This document shows, piece after piece, positions 27,112 to 35,963 of a DNA stretch of 64,000 bases. A program made the translations under genes and the position numbers. The notes beneath the pieces are model-generated. The model was not told the origin of the DNA. It made no database searches and was given only the letters and a program-made list of their open reading frames with translations. Position 1 is the stretch's first letter. Each line of letters opens with the position of its first letter. Where the stretch lies: the NCBI RefSeq assembly GCF_026339935.1, contig NZ_JAPEPX010000001.1:2090501-2154500 (forward strand). The letters are read 5' to 3'. The DNA is from Streptomyces sp. NBC_01551 (lineage in GTDB: Bacteria > Actinomycetota > Actinomycetes > Streptomycetales > Streptomycetaceae).

Positions 27112-28653
27112 TCAATCCGAACGTTCGGGCCGGTACACGACGAGCGCGTCGGGCAGCTGGTCGATGACGAGGGCGGCCGGCGCCCGCGCGTACTCGCCGT
27201 CGTAGGCGAGGGCGGTGCCGGGCGGGATGTCGCCGACGCGCAGGCTGCGGAGCCGGGTGGCGGTGTGGACCGGCGAGCGGGAGAGCGGGCCGGTGAGGGC
27301 GGCGGCGAGCAGCCGCGGGGCGGGACGGCCGCCGCCGTAGACGAGGCGTACGTCGAGCAGCCCCTCGCCGAGGTTGTCGCGGCGGCGGGGCGTGGGGCCG
27401 GTGCCGTGGTACGTGCCGTTGCCCGCGAACAGCAGCCAGACGGCACGGGGCCGCCCCGCCAGCGTCAGCCGCACCGGCCGCTCGGCCCGCAGCACCCGCC
27501 ACGCGGCGAGCAACGCCGCCGCCCCGCCTCCGATCCGCGGCCCCCACCGCAGCCGGTGCGCGAGCAGCTCGGGATACGCCCCGATGCTGAAGGTGTTCAG
27601 AAAGTACCCGGACCCGCCGCTTCCCGGGGCGGCGGTGGGGGCCGCGTCGGAGGTTGAGTCCAGGCCGACGACCGGGGTGCCCGTCGGGGTGAAGCGGCCC
27701 ACGCCTACGTGGACGGCCTGGCCGGCGGCGATGGCGTCGCAGGTGTCCGCCGGGCCCGCGAGGCCGAGGTCGAGGGCGAAGTGGTTGAGGGTGCCGCCGG
27801 GGAAGACCGCCAGCGGCACGCCGGCCCGCAGGGCGGCGGTGGCGGCCGCGTTGACGGTGCCGTCGCCACCGCAGACGCCGAGCACCGCGGACCGGGAGGC
27901 CGCCGAGGCCAGCGTCTGCGCCAGGTCCGGGCCCTCGCACTCGATCAGCTCCGCCTTGGGCAGCCGGGCCCGCAGTACGTCGAGGCCCGCGCCGGCCGCC
28001 GTGCCCGAGCCGGAGTTCACCACCACGGTCAGCCCGGCCCCGTCGGGCAGCGCCGGCGCCCCGGCCGCCTTCCGCTCGTCACCGGGCACGACCCGGGCGT
28101 CCTCCGCGTCCCGCGCGAGCCGGTTGACGACGAACCCCGCCGCCGCCCCGAGCGCGGCGCCCGCCGCCACGTCCGACGGGTAGTGCACGCCCGTGTACAC
28201 GCGGGAGAACGCCACCGACGCGGCCACCGGCGCCACGACGGCCCCCCACCCCGGGGACCGCAGTGCCAGCCCGGTGGCGAAGGCGAAGGCGGACGCCGAG
28301 TGCCCCGACGGGAACGAGGTGGTCTGCGGCTGCGTGGCCAGCTGCCGGACCGCCGGCACCCCGACCAGCAGCGGCCTCGGCCTGCGCACGGACCACTTCC
28401 CGACGGTGTTGACGGTCGCCGAGGCCAGCGCCAGCGAGGCGGCCCCGCCCAGGGCGGCCTTGCGCGCCCGGGCCGAACCGAAGACGGCGATCGCCGCGGC
28501 GGTCCCGCCCCACAGCACCCCGTGGTTCGCGGCCCGGCCGAGCGCGGGCAGCACCCGGTCGGCGCCGGGCCAGTGCCGTCGCGCCACCGCGTCGAACAAC
28601 GCCCGGTCCCACCGCGCGACCGCGCCCCTCCAGGTCAGCTCCTGATCAGCCAT
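27112..28653 (-). CDS. Bifunctional PAP2 phosphatase / diacylglycerol kinase-family lipid kinase
   Basis: A 513-residue fusion. The N-terminal PAP2 domain (~20-180) has the three phosphatase motifs: Lys86...Arg-Pro ('KWSVRRPRP'), 'FPSGHSAS' with His118, and 'SRVYTGVHYPSD' with His157 and Asp161; several membrane helices surround them. The C-terminal DAGK catalytic domain (~205-505) has 'VNSGSGT', the ATP motif 'GGDGTVN' at 263-269 and 'FPGGTLNHFA'. It would dephosphorylate a lipid phosphate and phosphorylate a lipid, possibly in phospholipid recycling. The order of domains is common in actinobacteria. It is the last gene of a run of minus-strand genes. Confidence 0.9.
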   Translation of the reverse strand: MADQELTWRGAVARWDRALFDAVARRHWPGADRVLPALGRAANHGVLWGGTAAAIAVFGSARARKAALGGAASLALASATVNTVGKWSVRRPRPLLVGVPAVRQLATQPQTTSFPSGHSASAFAFATGLALRSPGWGAVVAPVAASVAFSRVYTGVHYPSDVAAGAALGAAAGFVVNRLARDAEDARVVPGDERKAAGAPALPDGAGLTVVVNSGSGTAAGAGLDVLRARLPKAELIECEGPDLAQTLASAASRSAVLGVCGGDGTVNAAATAALRAGVPLAVFPGGTLNHFALDLGLAGPADTCDAIAAGQAVHVGVGRFTPTGTPVVGLDSTSDAAPTAAPGSGGSGYFLNTFSIGAYPELLAHRLRWGPRIGGGAAALLAAWRVLRAERPVRLTLAGRPRAVWLLFAGNGTYHGTGPTPRRRDNLGEGLLDVRLVYGGGRPAPRLLAAALTGPLSRSPVHTATRLRSLRVGDIPPGTALAYDGEYARAPAALVIDQLPDALVVYRPERSD

Positions 28654-28742
28654 TCCATCCGCCTACCCGAAGGTGCGGGGAGGGAATCAGCGCGCGCGAT
28701 CGGGACCGCGGCGTCCGGCCCCGCCCGCCGGGGCCGGACCGC

Positions 28743-30134
28743 TCAGTTCTCCTCGTCCTCCAGCGGCCGCTTGCGCAGCAGCAGGACGACCATCCCGCCC
28801 AGTACCACCAAGCCCACCGCCAGCGAGGCGATCACCGGCGTGGCCGCGGAGCTGCCGCTGGTGGCCAGCCGCTCCCCGTCCGGGGTGTCCTCCGAGGCGG
28901 CCCCGGATGTCACCCCCGTGGCGGATCCGGCGGACGCCCCCGAGGCGCCCGCGGCCACCGAGCCCTGCCCGGGGGCGGTCAGCTCGCCGACCGTGACGGC
29001 GTGCGGGCTGACCCCCTCGCCCGACGGGACCGTCCGCGCCTTCGGCCACATCGCCTTCGCGGTGACGGTCGTCGCCGACTCGCTGGAGCCGGCCACGATC
29101 TGCGCCTGTGAGGGGATGCCGCTGGTGAAGACCCGCCCGACCGGCACCTTCGTGGCGCCCTGGACGGTGACCGAGGCCGACCCGTCGGGCGTGCCCACCG
29201 GCACCTCGAAGTACAGCCGGGTGCCGTTGGCGGCGGTGGTCAGCGGCCGCCCTTCGGCGTCCACCACCCGCACCCCCATGGCGGCGGCCGCCGCGTCGGG
29301 GGTCACGGTCACGCTCTGCGCACCCGTCCGCACCGTGATCGGGCCGAGCCGGCTGCCGACCGGTCCCGACACCTCGCCCGAGACCTCGCCCGGGTCCAGC
29401 CCCAGCGATGCCGGCGGCTCCGGCAGCTTGCCGGCGGCCCGCTGGAGGTAGTCGGCCAGCTTCTCCGCCGCCGGGTCCGCGGCCTCGACCTGGGCCCCGT
29501 CCGCCAGCCGCCAGATGGCCACCTGCGTTCCGGCGGCCGCGCTCTCCGCCGTGAGCGACCCGGCTCCGGCGGCCTTCGCGAGGCCCACCAGGTCGTTCAG
29601 CTGGGGGTAGGAGTGCTCCAGCACCCAGCGGATCCGGCCCGCCTCCCCGTTCCCCGCGAGCGCGCTCGCGCCCCATCCGCTCTCCGTGTACCGGGCCTGG
29701 GGCTGCGCGTAGCCCGCCGCGCCGACCCCGTAGGTCTGGAGCATGCCGCCGCCGTCGACCCGCATCTCGTACAGCCCTGCCGGGATCTGCCGGACCGAGC
29801 CGTCTCTGGTGCGCACGACCGCCTGGCCGTAGGTCTTCAGCCCGTCCAGCACGGCCCTCGCACCCTCCGGTGCGCGGCCCGCCGGGTCGGCGTCCGCGGC
29901 TGCCTGCGCCCCCGGCGCGGCGGCGAGGGCGGCGGTGAGCAGCGCCACCGCCAGCGGACGCCGGGCGGAGCCCCGTACCGGACCCGGAACGGAAGCGGAA
30001 TCCGCGGCCGCGGCCCGGGCGGGAGCAGGCACGACAGGAGTATCCGGAACAGCGGTGCGAGCGGCGCCGGTTGAGGCCGTCCGCGACGCGGACGCGATGG
30101 TGGGTACGGAGGATGCGGGAACGGCAATCGACAC
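28743..30134 (-). CDS. Surface protein with a degenerate TQXA (thioester) domain
   Basis: A 463-residue cell-surface protein. Residues ~56-79 form a Sec signal after an unusually long 55-residue lead. Residues ~95-235 match a TQXA thioester domain: 'RIRWVLEHSYPQL' and 'AAGTQVAIWRLADG' are conserved, but the thioester Cys expected after Tyr135 is Gly ('QTYGVGAAG'), so the covalent Cys-Gln bond cannot form. The C-terminus has a hydrophobic helix and 'LRKRPLEDEEN', preceded by 'LATSGSS', which only resembles the LAxTG sorting motif of Streptomyces sortase E. The GTG start has AAGGGGAAG upstream. It may be an adhesin that lost covalent chemistry. Confidence 0.78.
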   Translation of the reverse strand: MSIAVPASSVPTIASASRTASTGAARTAVPDTPVVPAPARAAAADSASVPGPVRGSARRPLAVALLTAALAAAPGAQAAADADPAGRAPEGARAVLDGLKTYGQAVVRTRDGSVRQIPAGLYEMRVDGGGMLQTYGVGAAGYAQPQARYTESGWGASALAGNGEAGRIRWVLEHSYPQLNDLVGLAKAAGAGSLTAESAAAGTQVAIWRLADGAQVEAADPAAEKLADYLQRAAGKLPEPPASLGLDPGEVSGEVSGPVGSRLGPITVRTGAQSVTVTPDAAAAAMGVRVVDAEGRPLTTAANGTRLYFEVPVGTPDGSASVTVQGATKVPVGRVFTSGIPSQAQIVAGSSESATTVTAKAMWPKARTVPSGEGVSPHAVTVGELTAPGQGSVAAGASGASAGSATGVTSGAASEDTPDGERLATSGSSAATPVIASLAVGLVVLGGMVVLLLRKRPLEDEEN

Positions 30135-30202
30135 AGTCTTCCCCTTCGGGCCAAAGACCCTGGTGCCCGTGAGTACCGGGGAATCCTAACCGCCTCGAAC
30201 AC

Positions 30203-30610
30203 TCAGACCACCGCCGCCTTCTGAGTGGCCATCAGCGGGACGTCCGTCCTGACGACCCTGCGGAAGGCCGCCGTACCGCGGCTGAGGTCGTGTCCGATGG
30301 CGATCGCGTCGATGTCCGCCGAGAACCAGCGGTTGCCCTCCGTGTCGGGCGGATCCTCCCGGACGCGCAGCCGGCCGTGCACCACGAGCGGTTCGCCGAC
30401 CGACACGGACCCGGCCAGGTTCACCGCGAGGGTGCGGTGCGCCCACACCGTGTAGAAGCTGGTGGGCGCGTCCGTCCAGGTTTCCCTCTTCCGGTCGAAG
30501 TACCGCGGTGTCACCGCGAACCGGAACCTCGCCGACGGCCCGCTCGGCGTCTCCTTGAAGTCGATCTGCGTCGCCACATGGCCCACGAGCGTCACTCGGG
30601 TGTCGTTCAT
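30203..30610 (-). CDS. Single-stranded DNA-binding protein paralogue
   Basis: A 135-residue OB-fold protein. 'RVTLVGHVATQIDFKET', 'ARFRFAVTPRYFDR', 'SFYTVWAHRTLAVNLAGSVS' and 'VHGRLRVRE' follow the SSB fold. It lacks the long glycine-rich tail and acidic tip used by replicative SSB to recruit partners, so it is a paralogue and not the main SSB. GGAGG precedes ATG 30610. It lies 99 bp downstream of dynB on the same strand and could be transcribed with the dynamin genes. Confidence 0.82.
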   Translation of the reverse strand: MNDTRVTLVGHVATQIDFKETPSGPSARFRFAVTPRYFDRKRETWTDAPTSFYTVWAHRTLAVNLAGSVSVGEPLVVHGRLRVREDPPDTEGNRWFSADIDAIAIGHDLSRGTAAFRRVVRTDVPLMATQKAAVV

Positions 30611-30709
30611 CCCGGCCACCCCTCCCCTGCGTACCGCACCCGTACGGACCATCCGCACGAGGTACGACCATGCTGGCGCGGCCCCCGGATTCCCGCTCCG
30701 GCCTGTGGA

Positions 30710-32542
30710 TTACTGGCGGGTTGTGGAAAACTTCGCCACCGTCGCGTACTGCTCGCGCACCTCCCGGTAGCGCAGCAGTTCCGCCGCCACCGGCTCCAGC
30801 ACCCGGGCCCGCCCGCAGCCGGCCGCCGCCTGCCGCAGCCGCCGCTCGGCGTCCTGCCCGTAGCGCCGGGCCGGCCCCCGGGCGGCGAGGGAGCAGGCCC
30901 ACTCCACCAGCGGCCCGCCGACGATGCCCGCCACCATCAGCAGCACCGGCGGCAGCAGGCGCGGCTCCAGGACCCCGACGATCTGGCCGACCAGCCACAG
31001 CCCCCCGTAGACCTGGAGCAGCGTCATCGCGGCCTGTGCCAGCACCGCCGCCGGCCACCACGTGGGCCGCGGCGGCTTGGCGCCCGGCACGGCGACCGCA
31101 GCGCCCAGCGTCACCGCGATCTCGTCCAGCGCCTCCGGGAGCCGTTCGGCGCCCCGCACCGCGGTCTCGCGCACCGCCTGCGCCCAGGGGTCGGGCAGTC
31201 CGATGACCGCTTCCTCGGCGACGGTCCGTACCGCCTGCTCGACGCGCTGACGCGCGGTCACCTCCTCCTCGGCCGGCGCGTCGTAGGGCGTGTAGGTGCG
31301 CCCGATCGCCGCGAGGGCCGCCAGCCCGGCCAGCGAGCGCGGGGCGCGCCGGCTCTCGTACCACCGCCACAGCCGCAGCCACGGTGTCCCGCAGGCCTTC
31401 CCGGCGTTGCGGCGCCAGGCGCGCTCGGCGGCGAGCCCGGCCGCGTACGCCCCGACGGCCTCCGCGAGCCGGTCCTCGAACTCGGCGCGGGTGGCTTCGC
31501 CGATCTCGGGCCCGGCGTGCCCGTCGGCCACGTACAGCGGGCGCAGCCGTACGGCGGCCCGGTCCACGTCCGCCGAGATCCGCCGGGTCGCGGCTCCCTT
31601 CTCCTGGGTGAACTGTGCGAGGAGTTCGCGCAGTTCCCCGACGCCTTCACCCGTGAGGGCGGAGAGTCCGAGCACGGTGGCGCCCGGTTCGCCGTGCTCG
31701 CCGAGCGCGATGCCGTCGTCGTCGAGCAGTCGCCGCAGGTCGTCCAGTACGAGATCGGCCGACTCCCCCGGCAGCCGGTCCACCTGGTTCAGGACGACGA
31801 ACGTCACCTCGGCGTGCCCGGCCAGCGGCCGCAGGTAGCGCTCGTGGAGCACCGCGTCCGCGTACTTCTCCGGGTCCACCACCCACACCACGGCGTCGAC
31901 CAGTCCCAGCACCCGGTCCACGTGGTCCCGGTGCGCGCCGACCGCCGAGTCCAGGTCCGGCAGGTCGACGAGGACCATCCCGCGCAGCGCCTCCGCCTCC
32001 GAGGTCTCGCGGGGCCGCCGGCGCAGCCGTCCCGGGATCTCCAGCCGGTCCAGGAGCCCGGCGGCCCCGTCCGACCAGCTGCACGCGATGGGCGCGGCGG
32101 TGGTCGGGCGGCGCAGACCGGTCTCGGAGATCTGCACTCCGGCGAGTGAATTGAAGAGCGTGGACTTGCCGCTTCCGGTGGCTCCGGCGATCGCGACGAC
32201 CGTGTGCTGCGGTGACAGCCCGCGGCGCGCGGCCGCCTCGTCGAGGACCCGGCCGGCCTCGGCGAGGGTCTTGCCGTCGAGCCGGGTCCGGGACAGTCCG
32301 ACGAGCTGGCGCAGCGCGTCGAGGCGCAGCCGCAGGGCCTGCCCTTCGGGGCTGAGCGGGGCGGCGGGCGCCTTGCCGCCGTCGCTGCCCGCGCCGGAGA
32401 CGGTGCCGGAGACGGCCCGTACGAGGGCGTCGTCGCCGTCCTCGCCGTCGCGCTCGTCGTCCTGGTCGAGGGCCTGGGGGCGCGAGCGCGCGATGAGTCC
32501 GTCGTCCCAGCGGTCGTCGGTGCGGTCGGTCAGGGCGGTCAC
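30710..32542 (-). CDS. dynB: Membrane-bound dynamin-like GTPase DynB
   Basis: A 610-residue GTPase. The P-loop 'GATGSGKSTLFNSL' is at ~120-133, switch motif 'LVDLPDLDS' follows, and 'VLNQVDRLP' is the G4 motif. A helical region leads to two transmembrane helices at ~497-525 and ~530-552, then a cytosolic helical end. Size, two-gene arrangement and membrane hairpin match DynB of Streptomyces, which with DynA stabilises FtsZ ladders during sporulation septation. GTG 32542 has GAAGGAGAGGTGA in front, only four bases after the dynA stop, so the two are co-translated. The name rests on arrangement and topology recalled from S. venezuelae. Confidence 0.78.
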   Translation of the reverse strand: MTALTDRTDDRWDDGLIARSRPQALDQDDERDGEDGDDALVRAVSGTVSGAGSDGGKAPAAPLSPEGQALRLRLDALRQLVGLSRTRLDGKTLAEAGRVLDEAAARRGLSPQHTVVAIAGATGSGKSTLFNSLAGVQISETGLRRPTTAAPIACSWSDGAAGLLDRLEIPGRLRRRPRETSEAEALRGMVLVDLPDLDSAVGAHRDHVDRVLGLVDAVVWVVDPEKYADAVLHERYLRPLAGHAEVTFVVLNQVDRLPGESADLVLDDLRRLLDDDGIALGEHGEPGATVLGLSALTGEGVGELRELLAQFTQEKGAATRRISADVDRAAVRLRPLYVADGHAGPEIGEATRAEFEDRLAEAVGAYAAGLAAERAWRRNAGKACGTPWLRLWRWYESRRAPRSLAGLAALAAIGRTYTPYDAPAEEEVTARQRVEQAVRTVAEEAVIGLPDPWAQAVRETAVRGAERLPEALDEIAVTLGAAVAVPGAKPPRPTWWPAAVLAQAAMTLLQVYGGLWLVGQIVGVLEPRLLPPVLLMVAGIVGGPLVEWACSLAARGPARRYGQDAERRLRQAAAGCGRARVLEPVAAELLRYREVREQYATVAKFSTTRQ

Positions 32543-32546
32543 GGCG

Positions 32547-34163
32547 TCACCTCTCCTTCTGCAGTACGGACAGCGCGGCGATCAGCTCGGCCTGTGGTTC
32601 CGGGGTCACTTCGAGCGCTTCCAGCGGTGCGAGGCGGCGGTCCCGTTCGGCGCGCAGCACCTGGTCGAGGTGGTCGCCGACGAGTTCCCCGCCCCGGTCG
32701 CGCAGCCGTACGGCGGCCTGGACGCCGATCCGTTCGGCGAGTTTCTCCCCGGCGGGCCGGGCCCGCTTGCCGCCGAGGAGGGCGGCGACGAGGAGGGCCG
32801 CGACCGCGTCGGGGTCGGGCGCGGGCTGCTTGTCGAGCTTCCCGACCTCTTCCTCGGCGAGTTCCTCCAGGACCCGCCGCCAGCGCCGTACGGCCATGCC
32901 GATACGTTCCGCCGCCTCCCGGTCGGGCGCGGGCAGGGCCACCGCTCCGGAGGCGGGTTCGCGCCGCCAGGCCTCGGCGATCCGCTCGTCTGCGGCGGCC
33001 ACGGCGCACTGGAGGAGCGCGGCGAGGGATTCGGCGAGCGAGTCGAGCAGCTCGTCGGCGGTGGTGTCGAGCGGGTAGCCGCGCCAGCGGGTGAGCGCGT
33101 CCCCGGAGAGGACGGCGCCGCTGTCGAGCCGGCTGCGGACCCGCTTGCCCTCCCTCTTGTACGCGTCCTCGACGGCCGAGGTCAGCCGTACGGCGGCGGC
33201 GTGCTGGGCGGCGACGGCGGAGGCCAGCTCGGGCATCCGCCGCTTGAGGGAGTCCAGCGCGCCCAGCGCGGTGCGTCCGACGGCGTACTGACGGGCCGCC
33301 GGGTCCTGCGCGTGGTGGGTGAGCCAGGCGGACAGCGGCGCGACGGCGCTGGCCGGCAGCAGCCCGCCTCCGCCGGCCGATTCGGGCAGTTCGGGCACGG
33401 TGAAGCGCGGCACCTCGCCCAGCCCGGCCCGGGTCAGCAGCGCCCCGTACTGGCGGGAGACCTCGGCGAGCACCTGGTGCGGGACCCGGTCGAGGACGAT
33501 GACGAGGGCTGCCTTGTACTGCTTCGCGGTGCGCAGCAGGTGCCAGGGGATGGCATCGGCGTAGCGGGAGGCGGTGGTGACCATGACCCAGACGTCGGCG
33601 GCGCAGATGAGCTCGGCGGCGAGGGTCCGGTTCTCGACGACGAGGGAGTCGATGTCGGGGGCGTCGAGGACGGCGAGCCCGCGGGGCAGGGTCGAGACGG
33701 TCTCGATCCGCAGCTCCCGGGTGGCGTGCGTGGTCCCGTGGGAGCCGTGGCGCTGCGGGGGTGGAGGGGGTTCCTCCTCCCCCTGCGGCGCCCAGACGCG
33801 CATCAGGTCGGGCAGGACCCGCATCCCGGCGAACCAGTAATGATCATCCGGATGGCAGACAAGCACCGGGGTGCGCGTGGTCGGGCGCAGCACCCCCGCC
33901 TCGCTGACCTGCCGTCCGACGAGGGAGTTGACGAGCGTTGATTTGCCGGCCCCGGTCGACCCGCCGACTACGGCGAGCAGCGGCGCCTCGGGCGCCTTGA
34001 GCCGGGGTACGAGGTAGTCGTCGAGCTGCGCGAGCAGCTCGGCTCTGGTCTGGCGGGCGCGTGGAGCGCCGGGCAGGGGCAGCGGCAGACGCACGGACGC
34101 GACCCGGTCGCGCAGGGCGGACAGGGCATCGAGCAGCTGAGGCCGAACATCCAAGGTCACCAC
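32547..34163 (-). CDS. dynA: Dynamin-like GTPase DynA
   Basis: A 538-residue GTPase without clear membrane helices. The P-loop is '[18 protein letters not shown]' at ~66-83, followed by '[15 protein letters not shown]' and the G3 motif '[11 protein letters not shown]'. The G4 position reads 'VIVLDRVP' in place of NKxD, so nucleotide specificity may be relaxed. The C-terminal half is helical. Together with DynB it is predicted to form a septal membrane-remodelling complex that supports FtsZ rings in sporulating hyphae. The start is GTG 34163 (GTG 34160 adjacent) with no good Shine-Dalgarno; a short palindrome CCCAATTTGGG lies 13-23 nt upstream. Confidence 0.78.
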   Translation of the reverse strand: MVTLDVRPQLLDALSALRDRVASVRLPLPLPGAPRARQTRAELLAQLDDYLVPRLKAPEAPLLAVVGGSTGAGKSTLVNSLVGRQVSEAGVLRPTTRTPVLVCHPDDHYWFAGMRVLPDLMRVWAPQGEEEPPPPPQRHGSHGTTHATRELRIETVSTLPRGLAVLDAPDIDSLVVENRTLAAELICAADVWVMVTTASRYADAIPWHLLRTAKQYKAALVIVLDRVPHQVLAEVSRQYGALLTRAGLGEVPRFTVPELPESAGGGGLLPASAVAPLSAWLTHHAQDPAARQYAVGRTALGALDSLKRRMPELASAVAAQHAAAVRLTSAVEDAYKREGKRVRSRLDSGAVLSGDALTRWRGYPLDTTADELLDSLAESLAALLQCAVAAADERIAEAWRREPASGAVALPAPDREAAERIGMAVRRWRRVLEELAEEEVGKLDKQPAPDPDAVAALLVAALLGGKRARPAGEKLAERIGVQAAVRLRDRGGELVGDHLDQVLRAERDRRLAPLEALEVTPEPQAELIAALSVLQKER

Positions 34164-34484
34164 ATGCGAAGAATGCCCAATTTGGGACCATTTTTGAAGC
34201 TTATACGCCCTCTGCGCGCCGACCGCGACTTCAGCGGGACATGATGGACAGAGCGGACGAGTGGGGCGCAGGCATAACGAGTGCACAACACCCAGGGCGC
34301 CGCGGCGCAAAAGCGGTGCGAGAATCGCACCTGCCTGCGATTATCGGGACCGCTTCACCGAACCTCCACATCGTGGCACGCGGGTGAAGCAACCGGGACA
34401 AGGCAACCGGAGCCCTATCCTTGACCCGGCATGGACCACAGCCCCACCCCCACCCGGGGCTCCAGGCCACACGGCCACCTTCCG
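34164..34484. promoter_or_regulatory. Divergent promoter region between dynA and tRNA-Arg
   Basis: 321 bp without a gene. It is locally more AT-rich than its surroundings. It holds the palindrome CCCAATTTGGG (34176-34186), a TATAAG hexamer on the minus strand near 34204 that could be a dynA -10, and a small hairpin GGTGCGA/TCGCACC at 34315-34331. Promoter assignments are inference. Confidence 0.4.
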
Positions 34485-34557
34485 GCCCCCGTAGCTCAGT
34501 GGATAGAGCAGGTGCCTTCTAAGCACTTGGCCGCAGGTTCGAGTCCTGCCGGGGGCA
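34485..34557 (+). tRNA. tRNA-Arg (anticodon TCT)
   Basis: A 73-nt cloverleaf. The acceptor stem GCCCCCG pairs with CGGGGGC, with discriminator A. The D arm is 'TAGCTCAGTGGATAGAGCA', the anticodon loop is CTTCTAA with anticodon TCT at 34518-34520, and the T arm is 'CAGGTTCGAGTCCTG'. The 3' CCA is not encoded. It reads AGA, a very rare codon in such GC-rich genomes. Confidence 0.95.
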
Positions 34558-34578
34558 CTCTCCACGTCCCACCCCGGA

Positions 34579-34598
34579 GCCCTCCCTCAGTGGAGGGC
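34579..34598 (+). terminator. Terminator after tRNA-Arg
   Basis: GCCCTCC pairs with GGAGGGC around a 6-nt loop, followed by TTT, 21 nt after the tRNA. Confidence 0.75.
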
Positions 34599-34682
34599 TT
34601 TCGTGCAGGTCAGCGGGACTTTAGCGAGCAGGCCGTAGCGAGGCCGTAAGCACCCCGCCGAGCCGGTCGGTGCGGCTTCGGG

Positions 34683-35171
34683 TCAGGCCGCGGGGGTGTC
34701 TTGCGCGGGGACACCGAAGGCCTTGACCGCCTGGTAGTAGGTCCAGGCCGTGCCGGTGCAGGAGGTCTTCCTGGCTCCCGAGTACCGCGCGCAGACCCGC
34801 TTGAGGTCCGCGTGGAAGGCCTCGTCCAGACGGGACTTGTTGGCGTCGAAGGACCCGGCCGCCCTGTAGTTGCGGTAGCCGAAGTCGTGGCGGGCGCACG
34901 CGGTCCGGAAGGGGAACCCGAACGGGTTGTCCGGGGACGTGGTGCAGTAGTCGGTCGACCAGTCGAAGCCGTACGCCGACCACTGGCCCCGGTTCGCGCG
35001 CGCCGCGGCCCACGCGTCCTGGCTCGCCGCGCTGGTCCGCGTCCAGCCGCTGAGCACCTGGGGCTTGTCCGCGGGCGCGGCGGGGCCGGGGGTGGCGGAC
35101 GCGGGGGCGGCGACGGCCAGGACGGCCGCCATGGCGGCGGCGGAAAGGGCGGGTACGGGACGACGGCGCAC
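34683..35171 (-). CDS. Secreted prokaryotic phospholipase A2
   Basis: A 162-residue exoenzyme. The signal peptide ends near 'APASA' (residue 26). The PLA2 catalytic motif 'TACARHDFGYRNY' carries the His95-Asp96 pair used for calcium-dependent hydrolysis of phospholipids at the sn-2 position. Four Cys (in 'TDYCTTS', 'TACARH', 'RVCARY' and 'TSCTGTA') can form the two conserved disulphides. I chose GTG 35171 because GGAGG precedes it by seven nucleotides and it begins a normal signal peptide; the longer start at 35231 does not. It is divergent from another secreted protein. Confidence 0.9.
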   Translation of the reverse strand: MRRRPVPALSAAAMAAVLAVAAPASATPGPAAPADKPQVLSGWTRTSAASQDAWAAARANRGQWSAYGFDWSTDYCTTSPDNPFGFPFRTACARHDFGYRNYRAAGSFDANKSRLDEAFHADLKRVCARYSGARKTSCTGTAWTYYQAVKAFGVPAQDTPAA

Positions 35172-35322
35172 GGGAGTCCTCCGGGAGTTGGCGTCCGCCG
35201 CCCGGACTCCCGGGCGGCGGCTGGGGATCACTCTCGGAGAAGGAATATCGGCGCCGTCCGCGGTCCGGATGCGTTCGCGGCTTCACCGCCGGAACGGAGT
35301 ACACGGAACTCGGGTGTGCCGG

Positions 35323-35360
35323 CCGGGACTCAGGTACGACGACCGGGACTCAGGTATGAC
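35323..35360 (+). repeat. Two tandem copies of an 18-bp sequence, 20-bp period
   Basis: CCGGGACTCAGGTACGAC at 35323 is repeated at 35343 with one change. It lies in the 270-bp divergent region between two secreted-protein genes, where it could be a regulator binding site. Confidence 0.7.
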
Positions 35361-35441
35361 GCCGTGTGCTACTTCCGGCAGACGTCCGGTTCGTCCTGGG
35401 GAGGGACGCGCCTCGGGGGTCGCGCGGCGAACACTTGTGGC

Positions 35442-35963
35442 ATGAACCGCCGTCGCCCGCTCGTCGTCGCAGCAGCCACCGTGGGAGCCCTCGCCACCGC
35501 GGCCTTCGCGCTGCCCAACCTCCCGCCCAACCCGGTCACAGATGCCGTCAACGACCGCGTTTTCAAGGAGCGGCAGAAGCGGTTCGCGACCGCCGCCGAG
35601 GCACCGGCGCGCGGGGAGACCGCGTTCGCACTGCCGTCGTGGATACCCAAGGACGCCACCGACGTACGGATACGGGCGCGCACCAGCGGCGAGGCCCGGC
35701 TGATCCGGTTCACGCTGGGCGCGACCCCGCTGGACGGCCCGCAGTGCACCGCCGGGAGCCCGAAGCGGCTGGGCGCGACGGAGCTGGCCGCGAAATGGTG
35801 GCCGCGCGACACCCGGGCCGAGGAGCGGCCCGAGTGCCGGGACTTCCACCAGTACCAGGTCGCCGTGCGGGGCAAGCACGTCTACGCCTGGACCGACGGG
35901 ACTCCCTCCCCGGGCTCCCGGATACCGGAGCGCACCACGGCCTCGGCCGGCGTGCGGCGTTAG
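35442..35963 (+). CDS. Secreted or membrane-anchored hypothetical protein
   Basis: A 173-residue protein. The N-terminus has an Arg-rich start and a hydrophobic stretch ('VVAAATVGALATAAFALP') that would act as signal peptide or anchor. The mature part contains two Cys ('GPQCTAG', 'RPECRDF') that probably pair, and 'FHQYQVAVRGKHVYAWTDG' near the end. No family is recognised. It may be an exported small beta-rich protein. Its stop codon overlaps that of the convergent hydrolase by four nucleotides. Confidence 0.75.
   Translation: MNRRRPLVVAAATVGALATAAFALPNLPPNPVTDAVNDRVFKERQKRFATAAEAPARGETAFALPSWIPKDATDVRIRARTSGEARLIRFTLGATPLDGPQCTAGSPKRLGATELAAKWWPRDTRAEERPECRDFHQYQVAVRGKHVYAWTDGTPSPGSRIPERTTASAGVRR

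Noticed and set aside
34558..34682. Attachment site or integrase remnant after tRNA-Arg
   Set aside because: No duplicated tRNA 3' end and no integrase-like coding sequence are seen.
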